Source: Deltaproteobacteria bacterium
Lineage (GTDB): Bacteria > Desulfobacterota > Desulfobulbia > Desulfobulbales > VMSU01
Assembly (NCBI GenBank): GCA_024274995.1
Contig: JAJSAA010000099.1
Coordinates: 1-9,531 of the forward strand
Direction: 5' to 3'
DNA length: 9,531 bases
Shown here one piece after another: positions 1 through 6,526 of the stretch (its first letter is position 1; each line of letters opens with the position of its first letter). A model generated the notes under the pieces. The model worked only from the letters and a program-made list of their open reading frames with translations. It did no database searches and was not told the origin of the DNA. Both the position numbers and the translations under genes were made by a program.

Positions 1-1
1 T

Positions 2-220
2 CAGGCCCAGATCATTGATCTCCTGTGCTATATTCAACGGCGCTACAAGATGACCTACCTCTTTATCAGCCATGATCTGCGGGTAGTACGAGCCCTGGCC
101 AATGAACTGGCGGTAATGAAGGACGGTAAAATAATAGAAAATGGCACGGCGCAGGAAATCTTTGCGAACCCCAAAGCGGCATATACCAAAGAATTGTTCA
201 AAGCCGCCTTTGCCTTTTAG
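2..220 (+). CDS. Peptide-type ABC transporter ATP-binding protein, C-terminal end (partial)
   Basis: Only the last 72 codons are present; the gene runs in from the left edge and ends at TAG 218-220. The frame begins QAQIIDLL, which in oligopeptide/dipeptide importer ATPases (OppD/OppF, DppD/DppF, YejF) directly follows the Walker B and D-loop segment. The H-loop is clear: LFISHDLRVVRALA, with the switch histidine encoded at 71-73. It is followed by the usual VMKDGKIIENGTAQEIFANP stretch and a C-terminal xYTKELFKAAF, typical of the peptide-importer ATPase tail. The protein would power uptake of peptides or similar solutes from the cytoplasmic face of the inner membrane. The wording of the tail most resembles the fused double-ATPase YejF, but the missing N-terminal part prevents a firm choice between YejF, DppF and OppF. 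No terminator is visible in the 100 bases between its stop and the insertion sequence. Confidence 0.9.
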   Translation, partial: QAQIIDLLCYIQRRYKMTYLFISHDLRVVRALANELAVMKDGKIIENGTAQEIFANPKAAYTKELFKAAFAF

Positions 221-320
221 AGTTTATAAAATTGAGCCATTGTGCCTATTGTTGCTCCAGATATTGTTTGGTAGTATCAATCTTAGTCCTTCCTCTTTGA
301 TATTTTTGGTAAAAAAAAGG

Positions 321-345
321 GGGTCAATCCGAATCTCTCAAAAGG
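321..345 (+). repeat. Left terminal inverted repeat of the ISL3 element
   Basis: It matches the reverse complement of 1635-1659 at 20 of 25 positions. The inner 11 bases, CTCTCAAAAGG (335-345), and the ATCCG block (327-331) are identical at both ends. It begins GGGTCA, just after an A-tract followed by GG. ISL3-family inverted repeats commonly start with GG, consistent with this being the real outer end. Confidence 0.8.
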
Positions 346-388
346 AGTCAGGTGCAGTAGAGAATGATTCTTTGGTCATGACTTCTTA

Positions 389-450
389 GCAATTCTTTCC
401 TTATCAGATCCCCTTATTTCAAGTGGGGGATCTGATAAGGAAAGAATTGC
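389..450. repeat. Perfect 25-bp inverted repeat (long hairpin) inside the IS left region
   Basis: The arms 389-413 and 426-450 are exact reverse complements over 25 bases and are separated by a 12-base spacer. The left arm begins GCAATTCTTTCC and ends CAGATCCCC. Each arm contains one GATC site (407-410 and 429-432). No U-tract follows on either strand, so this is not a classical intrinsic terminator. It lies between the left IS end and the transposase promoter region. There it could act as a barrier to incoming transcription, as a subterminal transposase-binding site or as a DNA hairpin; these roles are inference. Confidence 0.9.
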
Positions 451-494
451 GGAGCATATTTTCACCCCATACGTTTTTTGAGGTCGAACATGGG

Positions 495-525
495 TTGACA
501 AATATGCTCATGGGTTCCATTTAAG
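495..525 (+). promoter_or_regulatory. Candidate transposase promoter
   Basis: A perfect -35 hexamer TTGACA lies at 495-500, about 60 bases before the transposase start. The best -10 match at acceptable spacing is TTTAAG (520-525, 19-base spacer, 4 of 6); at 17 bases the match is poor. An alternative is TTGAGG (478-483) with TATGCT (503-508). Both predict transcript starts near 515-532, that is, at or after the end of the left arm of the 503-569 hairpin. The -35 box is convincing and the -10 box is weak. Confidence 0.35.
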
Positions 526-569
526 TGGTTCACCACAATCACTTAAAAAAGGAGGTTCCCATGAGCATA
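503..569 (+). promoter_or_regulatory. Hairpin that buries the transposase start codon (probable anti-readthrough control)
   Basis: Two nested stems are visible. The outer stem pairs TATGCTCATGGG (503-514) with CCCATGAGCATA (558-569), 12 perfect pairs, and contains the transposase ATG (561-563). The inner stem pairs TTTAAGTGGTT (520-530) with AATCACTTAAA (537-547), 11 pairs with one G-U, closing a six-base loop. The ribosome-binding site AGGAGG falls in the asymmetric internal loop (548-557). A transcript entering from outside the element carries both arms and would hide the start codon. A transcript from the element's own promoter would start past or at the end of the left arm. This logic is established for several other IS families such as IS10; its use here is inferred from the layout. 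Confidence 0.7.
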
Positions 570-1589
570 CTCAAGTTTATCCAAAAACTGCTTAAAATCA
601 AAGGATATCATGTCATTGACTTCACTTTCAACAACTGGTGCAAAGAGCTCTGGCTTGAAGTCAAGCCGCATAAAAACGGTGCCCGGTGTCCCAAGTGTAA
701 CCGGCGTGGTAAGATTATCCGAATCTTTGACAAACCGAGAGTATGGTGGGACGTCCCTGTCTGCGGGAAAGATGTGTTTCTGGTGTACCGTCCACGGGAG
801 ATCAACTGCCGGAGACATGGCCGTGTTCAGGAAAATATTCCATGGGCTGCGCAACATGCTCGGGTCACCTATCGGTTTGAGTTTTTGCTACTGAGTTACT
901 GTGCTGTCATGACGCAAAAAGCGGCCTCCAAACTTTTGAAGATATCGACATCCACCTTGTCTGATATGCTTCACCGTACCATTACCATGGTACGCAAAGA
1001 TCACCGGATCAAAGGGCTGACGCACATCGGAATCGATGAGATATCCTATTGCAAGGGAAGGAAGTATGCGACGATTGTCTATGATCTCAAACGCTCTTGT
1101 GTCCTTTGGGTCGGCCTGGGCAAAGGCAGAGAAACAATAGATCGTTTTTTTGCCGAGGAACTGAGTGCCTTCCAGCGCCGGCAGATTGTGGCTGCCAGTT
1201 GTGATATGGGTCAGGCGTATATCAGGGCTATTGAGCATTGGTGCCCGAAGGCAACTTTGGTGTTGGACAGATTCCACGTCGTTAAAGCACTGAAGGCCGC
1301 AGTGGATGAAGTTCGCAAGGAGCAATGGCGGGAGGCGGACAAGGAAAGCCGTCTTGACCCGATCAAAAAATTTGTTGAAACTGTCAGGACGCACAGGCAC
1401 CGACTGCTGCCGTTTGTGGAAAACAGGTTAACCAATGCCATTGCCGAGGGACTCAACAGAATTATTAAAATCGTGAAAAATAGAGCCAGTGGATTTCGTA
1501 CCTTGGACGCCTTTTCCGACATGATTTTTCTCACTGTTGGTGATGTCGATATTCCAGGTCAGATTCCTGCTCGTTTTCGTACACTGTAA
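561..1589 (+). CDS. ISL3-family transposase with apparent internal in-frame deletion
   Basis: This is a 342-residue DDE transposase that cuts and joins the IS ends. The ATG at 561 is chosen because AAAAAAGGAGG ends five bases upstream; an in-frame start at 525 lacks a binding site. An N-terminal zinc ribbon is visible (C43, C46, C83, H86), followed by a helix-turn-helix-like segment (about 117-138, TQKAASKLLKIST). The catalytic core has D159 in GIDEIS, D215 in SCDMGQAY, the family-typical LDRFHVVKAL (235-244), and E296 in NAIAEGLNRIIK. The C-terminal GFRTLDAFSDMIF is also typical. Family members are usually well over 400 residues, with a helical insertion of roughly 150 residues between the second D and the E. 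Here the distance is only 81, and the text jumps from VRKEQWREADKE straight to SRLDPIKKF near residue 263 (about nt 1341-1352). A block of about 75-80 residues therefore seems lost without a frame shift. Catalysis is doubtful; DNA binding may persist. Confidence 0.88.
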   Translation: MSILKFIQKLLKIKGYHVIDFTFNNWCKELWLEVKPHKNGARCPKCNRRGKIIRIFDKPRVWWDVPVCGKDVFLVYRPREINCRRHGRVQENIPWAAQHARVTYRFEFLLLSYCAVMTQKAASKLLKISTSTLSDMLHRTITMVRKDHRIKGLTHIGIDEISYCKGRKYATIVYDLKRSCVLWVGLGKGRETIDRFFAEELSAFQRRQIVAASCDMGQAYIRAIEHWCPKATLVLDRFHVVKALKAAVDEVRKEQWREADKESRLDPIKKFVETVRTHRHRLLPFVENRLTNAIAEGLNRIIKIVKNRASGFRTLDAFSDMIFLTVGDVDIPGQIPARFRTL

Positions 1590-1634
1590 ACTTACAGTCA
1601 AACACTGGTCATGCCTGGGCTTGCGACAACTATG

Positions 1635-1659
1635 CCTTTTGAGAGTTCCGGATATAGCC
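1635..1659 (-). repeat. Right terminal inverted repeat of the ISL3 element
   Basis: Read on the minus strand from 1659 it starts GGCTATATCCGGAA and ends in the same CTCTCAAAAGG block as the left repeat. It lies 45 bases beyond the transposase stop codon, the usual compact arrangement of an insertion sequence. AAAAAAAT follows directly outside. Confidence 0.8.
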
Positions 1660-2033
1660 AAAAAAATACACCATAGAGCGAAGGACTTTCCAGTATTTAA
1701 TGTTAATTATTACCGATAGTTATCTAAAAAAATCCTTTCTAAAAACACAACTCGTAAAGTTGATAATCTAATCTTATTCGTTTGAGCTAAGGCCTGAATT
1801 TTTTAATTTTGAAGATCTTTCATTATTTTATAATGCTTGTCATTTCCATAACGAAAGAAACAAAAGGGGACGTCGTTGAATTTCTGAAGAGCTTCCCCTT
1901 CTACCACTTCTACCATTGCGGGGCCACCCGGTTTGTGATAGAGTCCCCTTTTAATATTTTTTATTATTTCGTTATTTAGTTATACAAGTGATGTCATTGG
2001 TGTAACAAATCGCAATCAAGAAGGGGATCTATC
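1660..2033. other. AT-rich intergenic region between IS and UPF0182 gene
   Basis: There are 374 bases without a credible gene. The first 200 bases are very AT-rich and show only a weak stem (CAACT/AGTTG around 1748-1762). The segment 1862-1952 is bounded by a 10-bp inverted repeat and is listed separately. The last 80 bases (runs of T, TATACA at 1981-1986) presumably hold the promoter of the large membrane-protein gene, but no good -35/-10 pair can be named. A short open frame crossing the right IS end (from about 1537) has no coding features. Confidence 0.6.
1862..1952. repeat. 91-bp segment with 10-bp AAAAGGGGAC inverted termini; possible MITE/REP-like element
   Basis: AAAAGGGGAC (1862-1871) is repeated in perfect inverse as GTCCCCTTTT (1943-1952). 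Between them are a tandem duplication of CTTCTACCA (1898-1906 and 1907-1915) and a small stem CGGG/CCCG (1919-1922 with 1927-1930). The centre is more GC-rich than the surrounding spacer. The termini resemble the AAAGGGGAC ends of small palindromic elements tied to REP-associated (Y1) transposases in deltaproteobacterial genomes; that likeness is from memory and untested. Without a second copy in this window, mobility is only a suggestion. The same fold could form in RNA upstream of the next gene. Confidence 0.45.
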
Positions 2034-4784
2034 ATGAGTTTAAAATCAGTACTTATTGCATTTATCTCCCTTCTTGTAGTATCGTTGATGATTTTCTCCC
2101 CTTTCGCCGGCTATTACGGCGACTGGCTGTGGTTTCAGAATATCGGTTTCGGCGCAGTATTCGCGACAACTCTCACCACAAAGTTCCTGTCCTTTTTTAT
2201 TTTTTTCCTCCTGTTTGGAATTTTTGCCTGGGTGAATATTGCCATTACAAGGAAAAGAGGCGGCCGCAGCCACTCCTTGAGAGCGCTCTCACCAGAGCAG
2301 CCCATGACGGTTTTTGATATCATTTTCAGTGATAAATACGCCAAATATTCATGGGCGGCAATTATCCTGTTTTTTTCATTTATCATGGGGTCCAACGCCT
2401 CCAGCTCATGGGAAATCTTCTTACAATTCCTGCATGCCAGTAAATTTGGCGTAATCGACCCTATTTTTGCCAAAGATGTGGGATTCTATGTCTTTCAACT
2501 GCCGCTCTATGATTTTATCCAGCAGTGGTATTTATTGTCTGTGGTTATTGTTTCGTTAGCGGTTGCGGCCTCCTATTTTATGGATCAAGCCGTTGGTGTC
2601 CAGGAAAACCGCTTTTACATAAACCAGAAAGTACGCTCTCATCTCGCAGTTCTCGGCGGCCTGTTTTTTCTCGGAATCGCCCTGGTTTTCAGGCTGAAGC
2701 TCTACGGCTTGATGTATTCGGGCTCAGGTGTGGCATACGGAGCCTCCTATGCCGATGTCCACGCCCGGATTCCTGCCTACTGGGCGGTAGTAATCATGGC
2801 TCTGCTGGTGGCAGTTCTCTTTTTCGTGATGCCCTTCATCAAAAAATGGAATTTACTTCTCTATTCCATTGCGGCCTATTTTGTGGTTCTCGTAGGTTTT
2901 GCTTGGCTATATCCCAGCATAATTGAGCAATATATAGTTAAACCCACGGAATTAAGCAAGGAAACCCCTTATATCCGCCATAACATAAAATTCACCCGTC
3001 TGGCCTTTGGTTTGAACAAGATCAAAGAAAAATCTTTCCCGGTACGCCAGAGCACAACTTACAAAAATATAAAAGAGAACCAGGCCACCATCCATAATGT
3101 CAGACTCTGGGATACCAGGCCGTTGATCGAGACTTACAGGCAATTACAGGAAATCAGGCTTTATTATAATTTCAAAAATGTGGACATTGACCGCTATCAT
3201 TTCAAGAATAAATACACAGAGGTAGCCCTTGCGGCCCGGGAATTACCTCCTTCGCGCCTCCCGACCCGCGCCCGCACCTGGATTAACATACATCTAAAAT
3301 TCACCCACGGTTACGGCCTGGTCATGAGCCCAGTAAACAAAATCACCAAGGACGGCATGCCGGATTTGATTGTCAAGAACATCCCGCCCAGCTCATCGGT
3401 CTTGTCGATTAAACGGCCGGAAATCTACTATGGTGAACAAACTAGCCAATACGCCATTGTCAACACCAAAACCAAGGAGTTCGATTACCCCAAGGGCAAT
3501 AAAAATGTCTATACTTCTTACCGGGGCAGAGGCGGCGTTCAGCTTTCCAGCCTTTTTCGTCAGCTGATTTATGCCTCTGATTTTTCGGACATAAATATCC
3601 TGCTGACCCATTACGTCACTAACAAGAGCCGTATCATGTTCCATCGCCTCATTACAGAGCGGGACAGGACAATAGCCCCCTTTCTGCAGTATGATTCTGA
3701 TCCCTATCTCGTAGTGGGTAAAAACGGCCGACTCTACTGGATTCATGATGCCTATACCACCTCAAACATGTTCCCTTACTCCCAGCCTCTTACCCAGTCT
3801 CAAGGCGGCAGAGGGCTGAATTATATCCGCAATTCCGTCAAGGTGGTTATTGACGCCTATAACGGAGATGTTTCTTATTATATAATTGACCCGTCAGATC
3901 CAATAATTCAAACCTATAAAAAAATATTCCCCACCCTCTTTAAACCCATAAGCGAGATGCCCGCCTACCTGAGGAACCATATACGTTACCCCATGGATCT
4001 CTTCCGTATTCAGGGAGAAATGTATAATACCTTTCACATGACAAGTCCCCAGGTCTTCTATAACCAGGAAGATTTGTGGAGTTTGCCGACCGAGGTCTAC
4101 AATAAGAGTGAGCAGACCATGTTACCTTATTATATTATTATGAGGTTACCGGACACCAAATCAGAAGAATTTATTTTGATGCTGCCCTTTACACCATCGA
4201 AGAAGAACAATATGGTGGCCTGGCTGTGTGCCCGCTGTGATGGTAAGAACTATGGCCAGTTAGTGGAATACCGGCTCTCCAAGGAAAAGTTGATTTACGG
4301 GCCATTACAGATTGACGCCCGGATAAACCAAAAGCCCGAGATATCTTCCAAACTAACCCTCTGGGGACAGATGGGTTCCAGCGTTATTCGCGGCAATCTC
4401 CTGGTTATTCCAATTGATCATTCCTTTCTGTATGTGGAGCCGGTTTACCTCCAGTCGGAACAAAGCAGAATGCCGGAATTAAAACGGGTCATTGTCGCGC
4501 TTGGAGATAAACTGCAAATGCGCGATAATCTCGATGATGCCCTGCGAGCCGTCTTCGCGGTGGAATCTGTCCCCGCCTCCCAGGTACAAAAAGCCCTTAG
4601 CAAGTCGCCAACCGGGTCGCTGCCCGGCATGGCAAAGAAGGCTCTGAATTATTACAACAAGGCCCTGGGCTATCTGAAACAGGCCGACTGGACAAAATAC
4701 GGTCAGGAATTAAATAAGATCAAAGGTATTTTACAAGAGATGAGCCAGAAGAAACAAGGGCCTGTCGAAGCAACAAGGCCCTGA
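2034..4784 (+). CDS. UPF0182 family (COG1615-type) integral membrane protein
   Basis: This 916-residue protein starts at ATG 2034 after an AAGAAGGGGAT ribosome-binding site. The N-terminal third has seven hydrophobic segments, at about residues 4-24, 48-71, 106-120, 163-183, 203-221, 249-268 and 272-293. The WLWFQNIGF stretch after the first helix is typical of UPF0182. The remaining 600 residues are soluble and carry family-characteristic blocks: PYIRHNIKFTRLAFGL (about 322-337), WDTRPLIETYRQLQEIR, HGYGLVMSPVNKITKDG, GRLYWIHDAYTTSNMFPYS, NYIRNSVKVVIDAYNGDVSYY, and SEMPAYLRNHIRYPMDLF followed by QGEMYNTFHMTSPQVFYNQEDLW split across adjacent residues. The C-terminus (about 845-910) is helical, with the usual GYLKQADWTKYGQELNKIK repeat-like ending. 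Length is normal for the family (about 900-980). Its function is unknown; the large domain is expected on one face of the inner membrane. It stands alone on this strand, so context gives no further clue. Confidence 0.95.
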   Translation: MSLKSVLIAFISLLVVSLMIFSPFAGYYGDWLWFQNIGFGAVFATTLTTKFLSFFIFFLLFGIFAWVNIAITRKRGGRSHSLRALSPEQPMTVFDIIFSDKYAKYSWAAIILFFSFIMGSNASSSWEIFLQFLHASKFGVIDPIFAKDVGFYVFQLPLYDFIQQWYLLSVVIVSLAVAASYFMDQAVGVQENRFYINQKVRSHLAVLGGLFFLGIALVFRLKLYGLMYSGSGVAYGASYADVHARIPAYWAVVIMALLVAVLFFVMPFIKKWNLLLYSIAAYFVVLVGFAWLYPSIIEQYIVKPTELSKETPYIRHNIKFTRLAFGLNKIKEKSFPVRQSTTYKNIKENQATIHNVRLWDTRPLIETYRQLQEIRLYYNFKNVDIDRYHFKNKYTEVALAARELPPSRLPTRARTWINIHLKFTHGYGLVMSPVNKITKDGMPDLIVKNIPPSSSVLSIKRPEIYYGEQTSQYAIVNTKTKEFDYPKGNKNVYTSYRGRGGVQLSSLFRQLIYASDFSDINILLTHYVTNKSRIMFHRLITERDRTIAPFLQYDSDPYLVVGKNGRLYWIHDAYTTSNMFPYSQPLTQSQGGRGLNYIRNSVKVVIDAYNGDVSYYIIDPSDPIIQTYKKIFPTLFKPISEMPAYLRNHIRYPMDLFRIQGEMYNTFHMTSPQVFYNQEDLWSLPTEVYNKSEQTMLPYYIIMRLPDTKSEEFILMLPFTPSKKNNMVAWLCARCDGKNYGQLVEYRLSKEKLIYGPLQIDARINQKPEISSKLTLWGQMGSSVIRGNLLVIPIDHSFLYVEPVYLQSEQSRMPELKRVIVALGDKLQMRDNLDDALRAVFAVESVPASQVQKALSKSPTGSLPGMAKKALNYYNKALGYLKQADWTKYGQELNKIKGILQEMSQKKQGPVEATRP

Positions 4785-4790
4785 GCAGAT

Positions 4791-4832
4791 GCCTCTGAAA
4801 CTCCATTTTCCACTTCCTGGAGTTCCAGAGGC
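4791..4832. terminator. Stem-loop between convergent genes, possible bidirectional terminator
   Basis: GCCTCTGAAACTCCA (4791-4805) pairs with TGGAGTTCCAGAGGC (4818-4832): 14 of 15 positions pair, with a 12-base loop. It lies six bases after the UPF0182 stop and 30 bases beyond the helicase stop on the other strand, the usual place for a shared terminator. Neither side has a U-tract after the stem, so factor-independent termination would be weak. RNA 3'-end protection is the alternative. Confidence 0.5.
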
Positions 4833-4862
4833 GCCCGTTCTAATACGGCCGACCGGAAAAGC

Positions 4863-6212
4863 CTACCTGGAGCGTCTGGGGCGGAAGGAACCGCCTCCGG
4901 ATCGGGGTTTAGACCTGGCAGCCGATTTACTGCCGGCTGGCCGCTGTTGCGGTCTTGCTGATTTAGTCTCGGCCGAGGAGGTTGATCCGGGTGGTTTCGG
5001 CCCCGTCTTTTTTTGTTTATGAATTGATTTATAACGGGGAACCGGTTTGCGGGGCGGCCGAGCGAACTCCTGATTATTTTTCGGCGCCGGTATATCGTAA
5101 TCAAAATCGTCCAGAACCTTGCTTTTGATCCTGGCGCCAAGAACCCGCTCAATTCCTCGAACCAAATTGATATCGTCATCTGTAACTAAGGTAAAGGCCT
5201 CACCGGTACTGGCAGCCCGGCCGGTTCTGCCAATCCGGTGGATATAGGCGTCAGGGGTATTGGGAATATCATAGTTAATCACATGCGAAACCCCTGAAAC
5301 ATCAATTCCCCGGGCGGCAATATCAGTCGCAACCAGGATCTGGTAAGTTCCGTCACGAAAACCATTCAGGGCCTCACGCCGTCGATTCTGCGACAGATTG
5401 CCTTGAATCGAGGCAGCTTTAAATCCTTTTTTGGCTAATTGTTCACCAATACGCTTGGCCCGATGTTTAGTACGGGTAAAGATCAATACCGATTCGGTAT
5501 TCGTGTTTTTTAAGAGTTCAAGCAAAAGCCTGGTTTTTAGATGATGGGCCACCGGGTAAATAGCGTGGGTGACGGTATCGGCCGGGGCCGTGATGCCGAT
5601 CTGAATAGTAACCGGCTGATGCAGCACTTCTCTGGCAAGGTGAAGAATCTCCCTCGGCATAGTGGCCGAAAAAAGAAGATTCTGCCGCCGGGCCGGAAGT
5701 TGCTGCATAATCCGCTTGATGTCAGGGAAAAAGCCCATATCAAACATATGATCCGCCTCATCAAGAACCAGCACCTCAAGCCGGGAAAGCGAAACTGTCT
5801 GCTGCTTGAGATGATCAAGGAGCCGCCCAGGGCAGGCAACGATAATCTCAACCCCCCGCGCCAGCCGGGCAATCTGGGCGTTGATATTCACCCCGCCGTA
5901 GATCGAAATACTGCGAAGGCCGGTTTTCTGACCAAGAGTACAGATATTATCGTTAATCTGCTCGGCCAGTTCACGGGTAGGAGCAACAACCAAGGCCCGG
6001 ACAAAGCCCCGTCCACCGTCGGCCAGCCGTTCTAAAATGGGCAGAACAAAGGCGGCGGTCTTGCCAGTACCTGTTTGGGCCAGCCCCATGATATCCTGCC
6101 CCTTCAGAATCGCCGGAATTGCCTTCCGCTGAATTGGGGTGGGTGTTTGATAGCCTGCCGCTTCAATGCCGGCGGCAATTGAAGAGTGAAAATTAAAGGT
6201 TTTAAAATCCAT
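4863..6212 (-). CDS. rhlE: DEAD-box ATP-dependent RNA helicase, RhlE-like
   Basis: This protein (449 residues from the chosen start) unwinds RNA duplexes using ATP, probably in ribosome assembly, RNA decay or growth in the cold. All core motifs are visible, in order: Q motif YQTPTPIQ (21-28), Walker A AQTGTGKT (45-52), PTREL (78-82), PGRLLDH (128-134), DEAD (151-154), SAT (192-194), LIFTRTK (233-239), ATDIAARGID (305-314) and HRIGRTGR (335-342). A basic, low-complexity tail rich in K, R, P, S and G runs from about 385 to the end and probably adds RNA affinity. The start at 6212 is preferred because AAAAGGA lies just upstream and MDFKTFNF fits the RhlE N-terminus. In-frame TTG 6254 and ATG 6236 have no binding site. 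RhlE/RhlB/SrmB subfamilies are hard to separate by eye; the DHMFDMGF sequence after DEAD and the short N-terminus favour RhlE. Confidence 0.93.
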   Translation of the reverse strand: MDFKTFNFHSSIAAGIEAAGYQTPTPIQRKAIPAILKGQDIMGLAQTGTGKTAAFVLPILERLADGGRGFVRALVVAPTRELAEQINDNICTLGQKTGLRSISIYGGVNINAQIARLARGVEIIVACPGRLLDHLKQQTVSLSRLEVLVLDEADHMFDMGFFPDIKRIMQQLPARRQNLLFSATMPREILHLAREVLHQPVTIQIGITAPADTVTHAIYPVAHHLKTRLLLELLKNTNTESVLIFTRTKHRAKRIGEQLAKKGFKAASIQGNLSQNRRREALNGFRDGTYQILVATDIAARGIDVSGVSHVINYDIPNTPDAYIHRIGRTGRAASTGEAFTLVTDDDINLVRGIERVLGARIKSKVLDDFDYDIPAPKNNQEFARPPRKPVPRYKSIHKQKKTGPKPPGSTSSAETKSARPQQRPAGSKSAARSKPRSGGGSFRPRRSR

Positions 6213-6225
6213 AAATTCCTTTTGT

Positions 6226-6242
6226 AACTCCGCCATGGAGTT
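6226..6242 (-). promoter_or_regulatory. Small hairpin next to the helicase ribosome-binding site
   Basis: On the minus strand, AACTCC (6242-6237) pairs perfectly with GGAGTT (6231-6226) around a five-base loop. The AAAGGA ribosome-binding site begins about five bases later. The hairpin is close enough to influence ribosome access, but it leaves the site itself free. Confidence 0.4.
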
Positions 6243-6439
6243 GGTTAATGTCAACGACTATTCAGACTAAAGTCGATAAAGAGCCAGTGAGAAAAAAACA
6301 CAGATAGAAAGGTAAGCGCACAGACAAATACCTGAAGAAGAGTATCGTCTTCCGTTTTTAGATGACGAATAACGGTTAAACCGGCAATTATCTATACGTA
6401 ACAGGGAATTGATACTTCCAGAAACTGTGGGAGAGTAAT

Positions 6440-6468
6440 ACTATACAACAATTAGACTTAAATCGCAA
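6440..6468 (-). promoter_or_regulatory. Candidate sigma-70-type promoter for the helicase gene
   Basis: On the minus strand, TTGCGA (6468-6463, 4 of 6 to the -35 consensus) is followed by a 17-base spacer and TATAGT (6445-6440, 5 of 6 to the -10 consensus). Initiation is expected near 6433, which leaves a leader of about 220 bases. The boxes and spacing are reasonable, but AT-rich spacers produce such matches by chance. Confidence 0.4.
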
Positions 6469-6526
6469 ATTGTATCGCTATCAAAACGTCAAAATTCAGA
6501 GCCGCAGCAAACTATATATAATTGAC

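Larger units (their letters stand above)
321..1659 (+). mobile_element. ISL3-family insertion sequence, about 1.34 kb
   Basis: The element is defined by imperfect terminal inverted repeats (321-345 and the complement of 1635-1659, 20 of 25 positions identical) around one ISL3-type transposase gene. It contains two inverted-repeat structures upstream of the transposase start (389-450 and 503-569). It sits in the intergenic space 100 bases after the ABC ATPase stop and does not visibly interrupt a gene. ISL3 elements usually make an 8-bp AT-rich target duplication. Here eight A residues (311-318) precede the left end, with two extra G between them and position 321, and AAAAAAAT (1660-1667) follows the right end. 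This fits an insertion into an A-tract, but the homopolymer makes the exact ends uncertain by about two bases. The transposase seems internally deleted, so the copy is probably not autonomous. Confidence 0.82.
6213..6526 (-). other. Intergenic region and probable 5' leader of the helicase gene
   Basis: There are 314 bases between the kinase stop and the helicase start, with no credible coding frame. If the promoter at 6440-6468 is right, the helicase mRNA would begin with about 220 untranslated bases. Several short inverted repeats are present: CGGTT/AACCG (about 6371-6381), CGACT/AGTCG (about 6254-6274) and AACTCC/GGAGTT (6226-6242), the last ending just before the ribosome-binding site. A T7 run (minus strand, around 6294-6300) lies in the middle of the leader without a strong stem before it. 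No terminator for the upstream kinase gene is obvious. Confidence 0.5.

Noticed and set aside
141..389. 82-codon plus-strand frame starting inside the ABC ATPase tail
   Set aside because: It overlaps a clear ATPase frame, has no ribosome-binding site, crosses the IS boundary and shows no recognisable domain.
389..450. Perfect palindrome as an intrinsic terminator or CRISPR repeat
   Set aside because: There is no U-tract on either strand, only one unit, and no spacer-repeat periodicity.
1537..1719. 60-codon frame at the end of the transposase running past the right IS end
   Set aside because: It overlaps the transposase C-terminus in another frame and crosses the element boundary; no coding evidence.
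5541..6035. 164-codon plus-strand frame opposite the helicase
   Set aside because: It is antisense to invariant helicase motifs, with no binding site or domain.
6237..6254. TTG at 6254 or ATG at 6236 as the helicase start
   Set aside because: Neither has a ribosome-binding site, while ATG 6212 follows AAAAGGA and gives the usual RhlE N-terminus.
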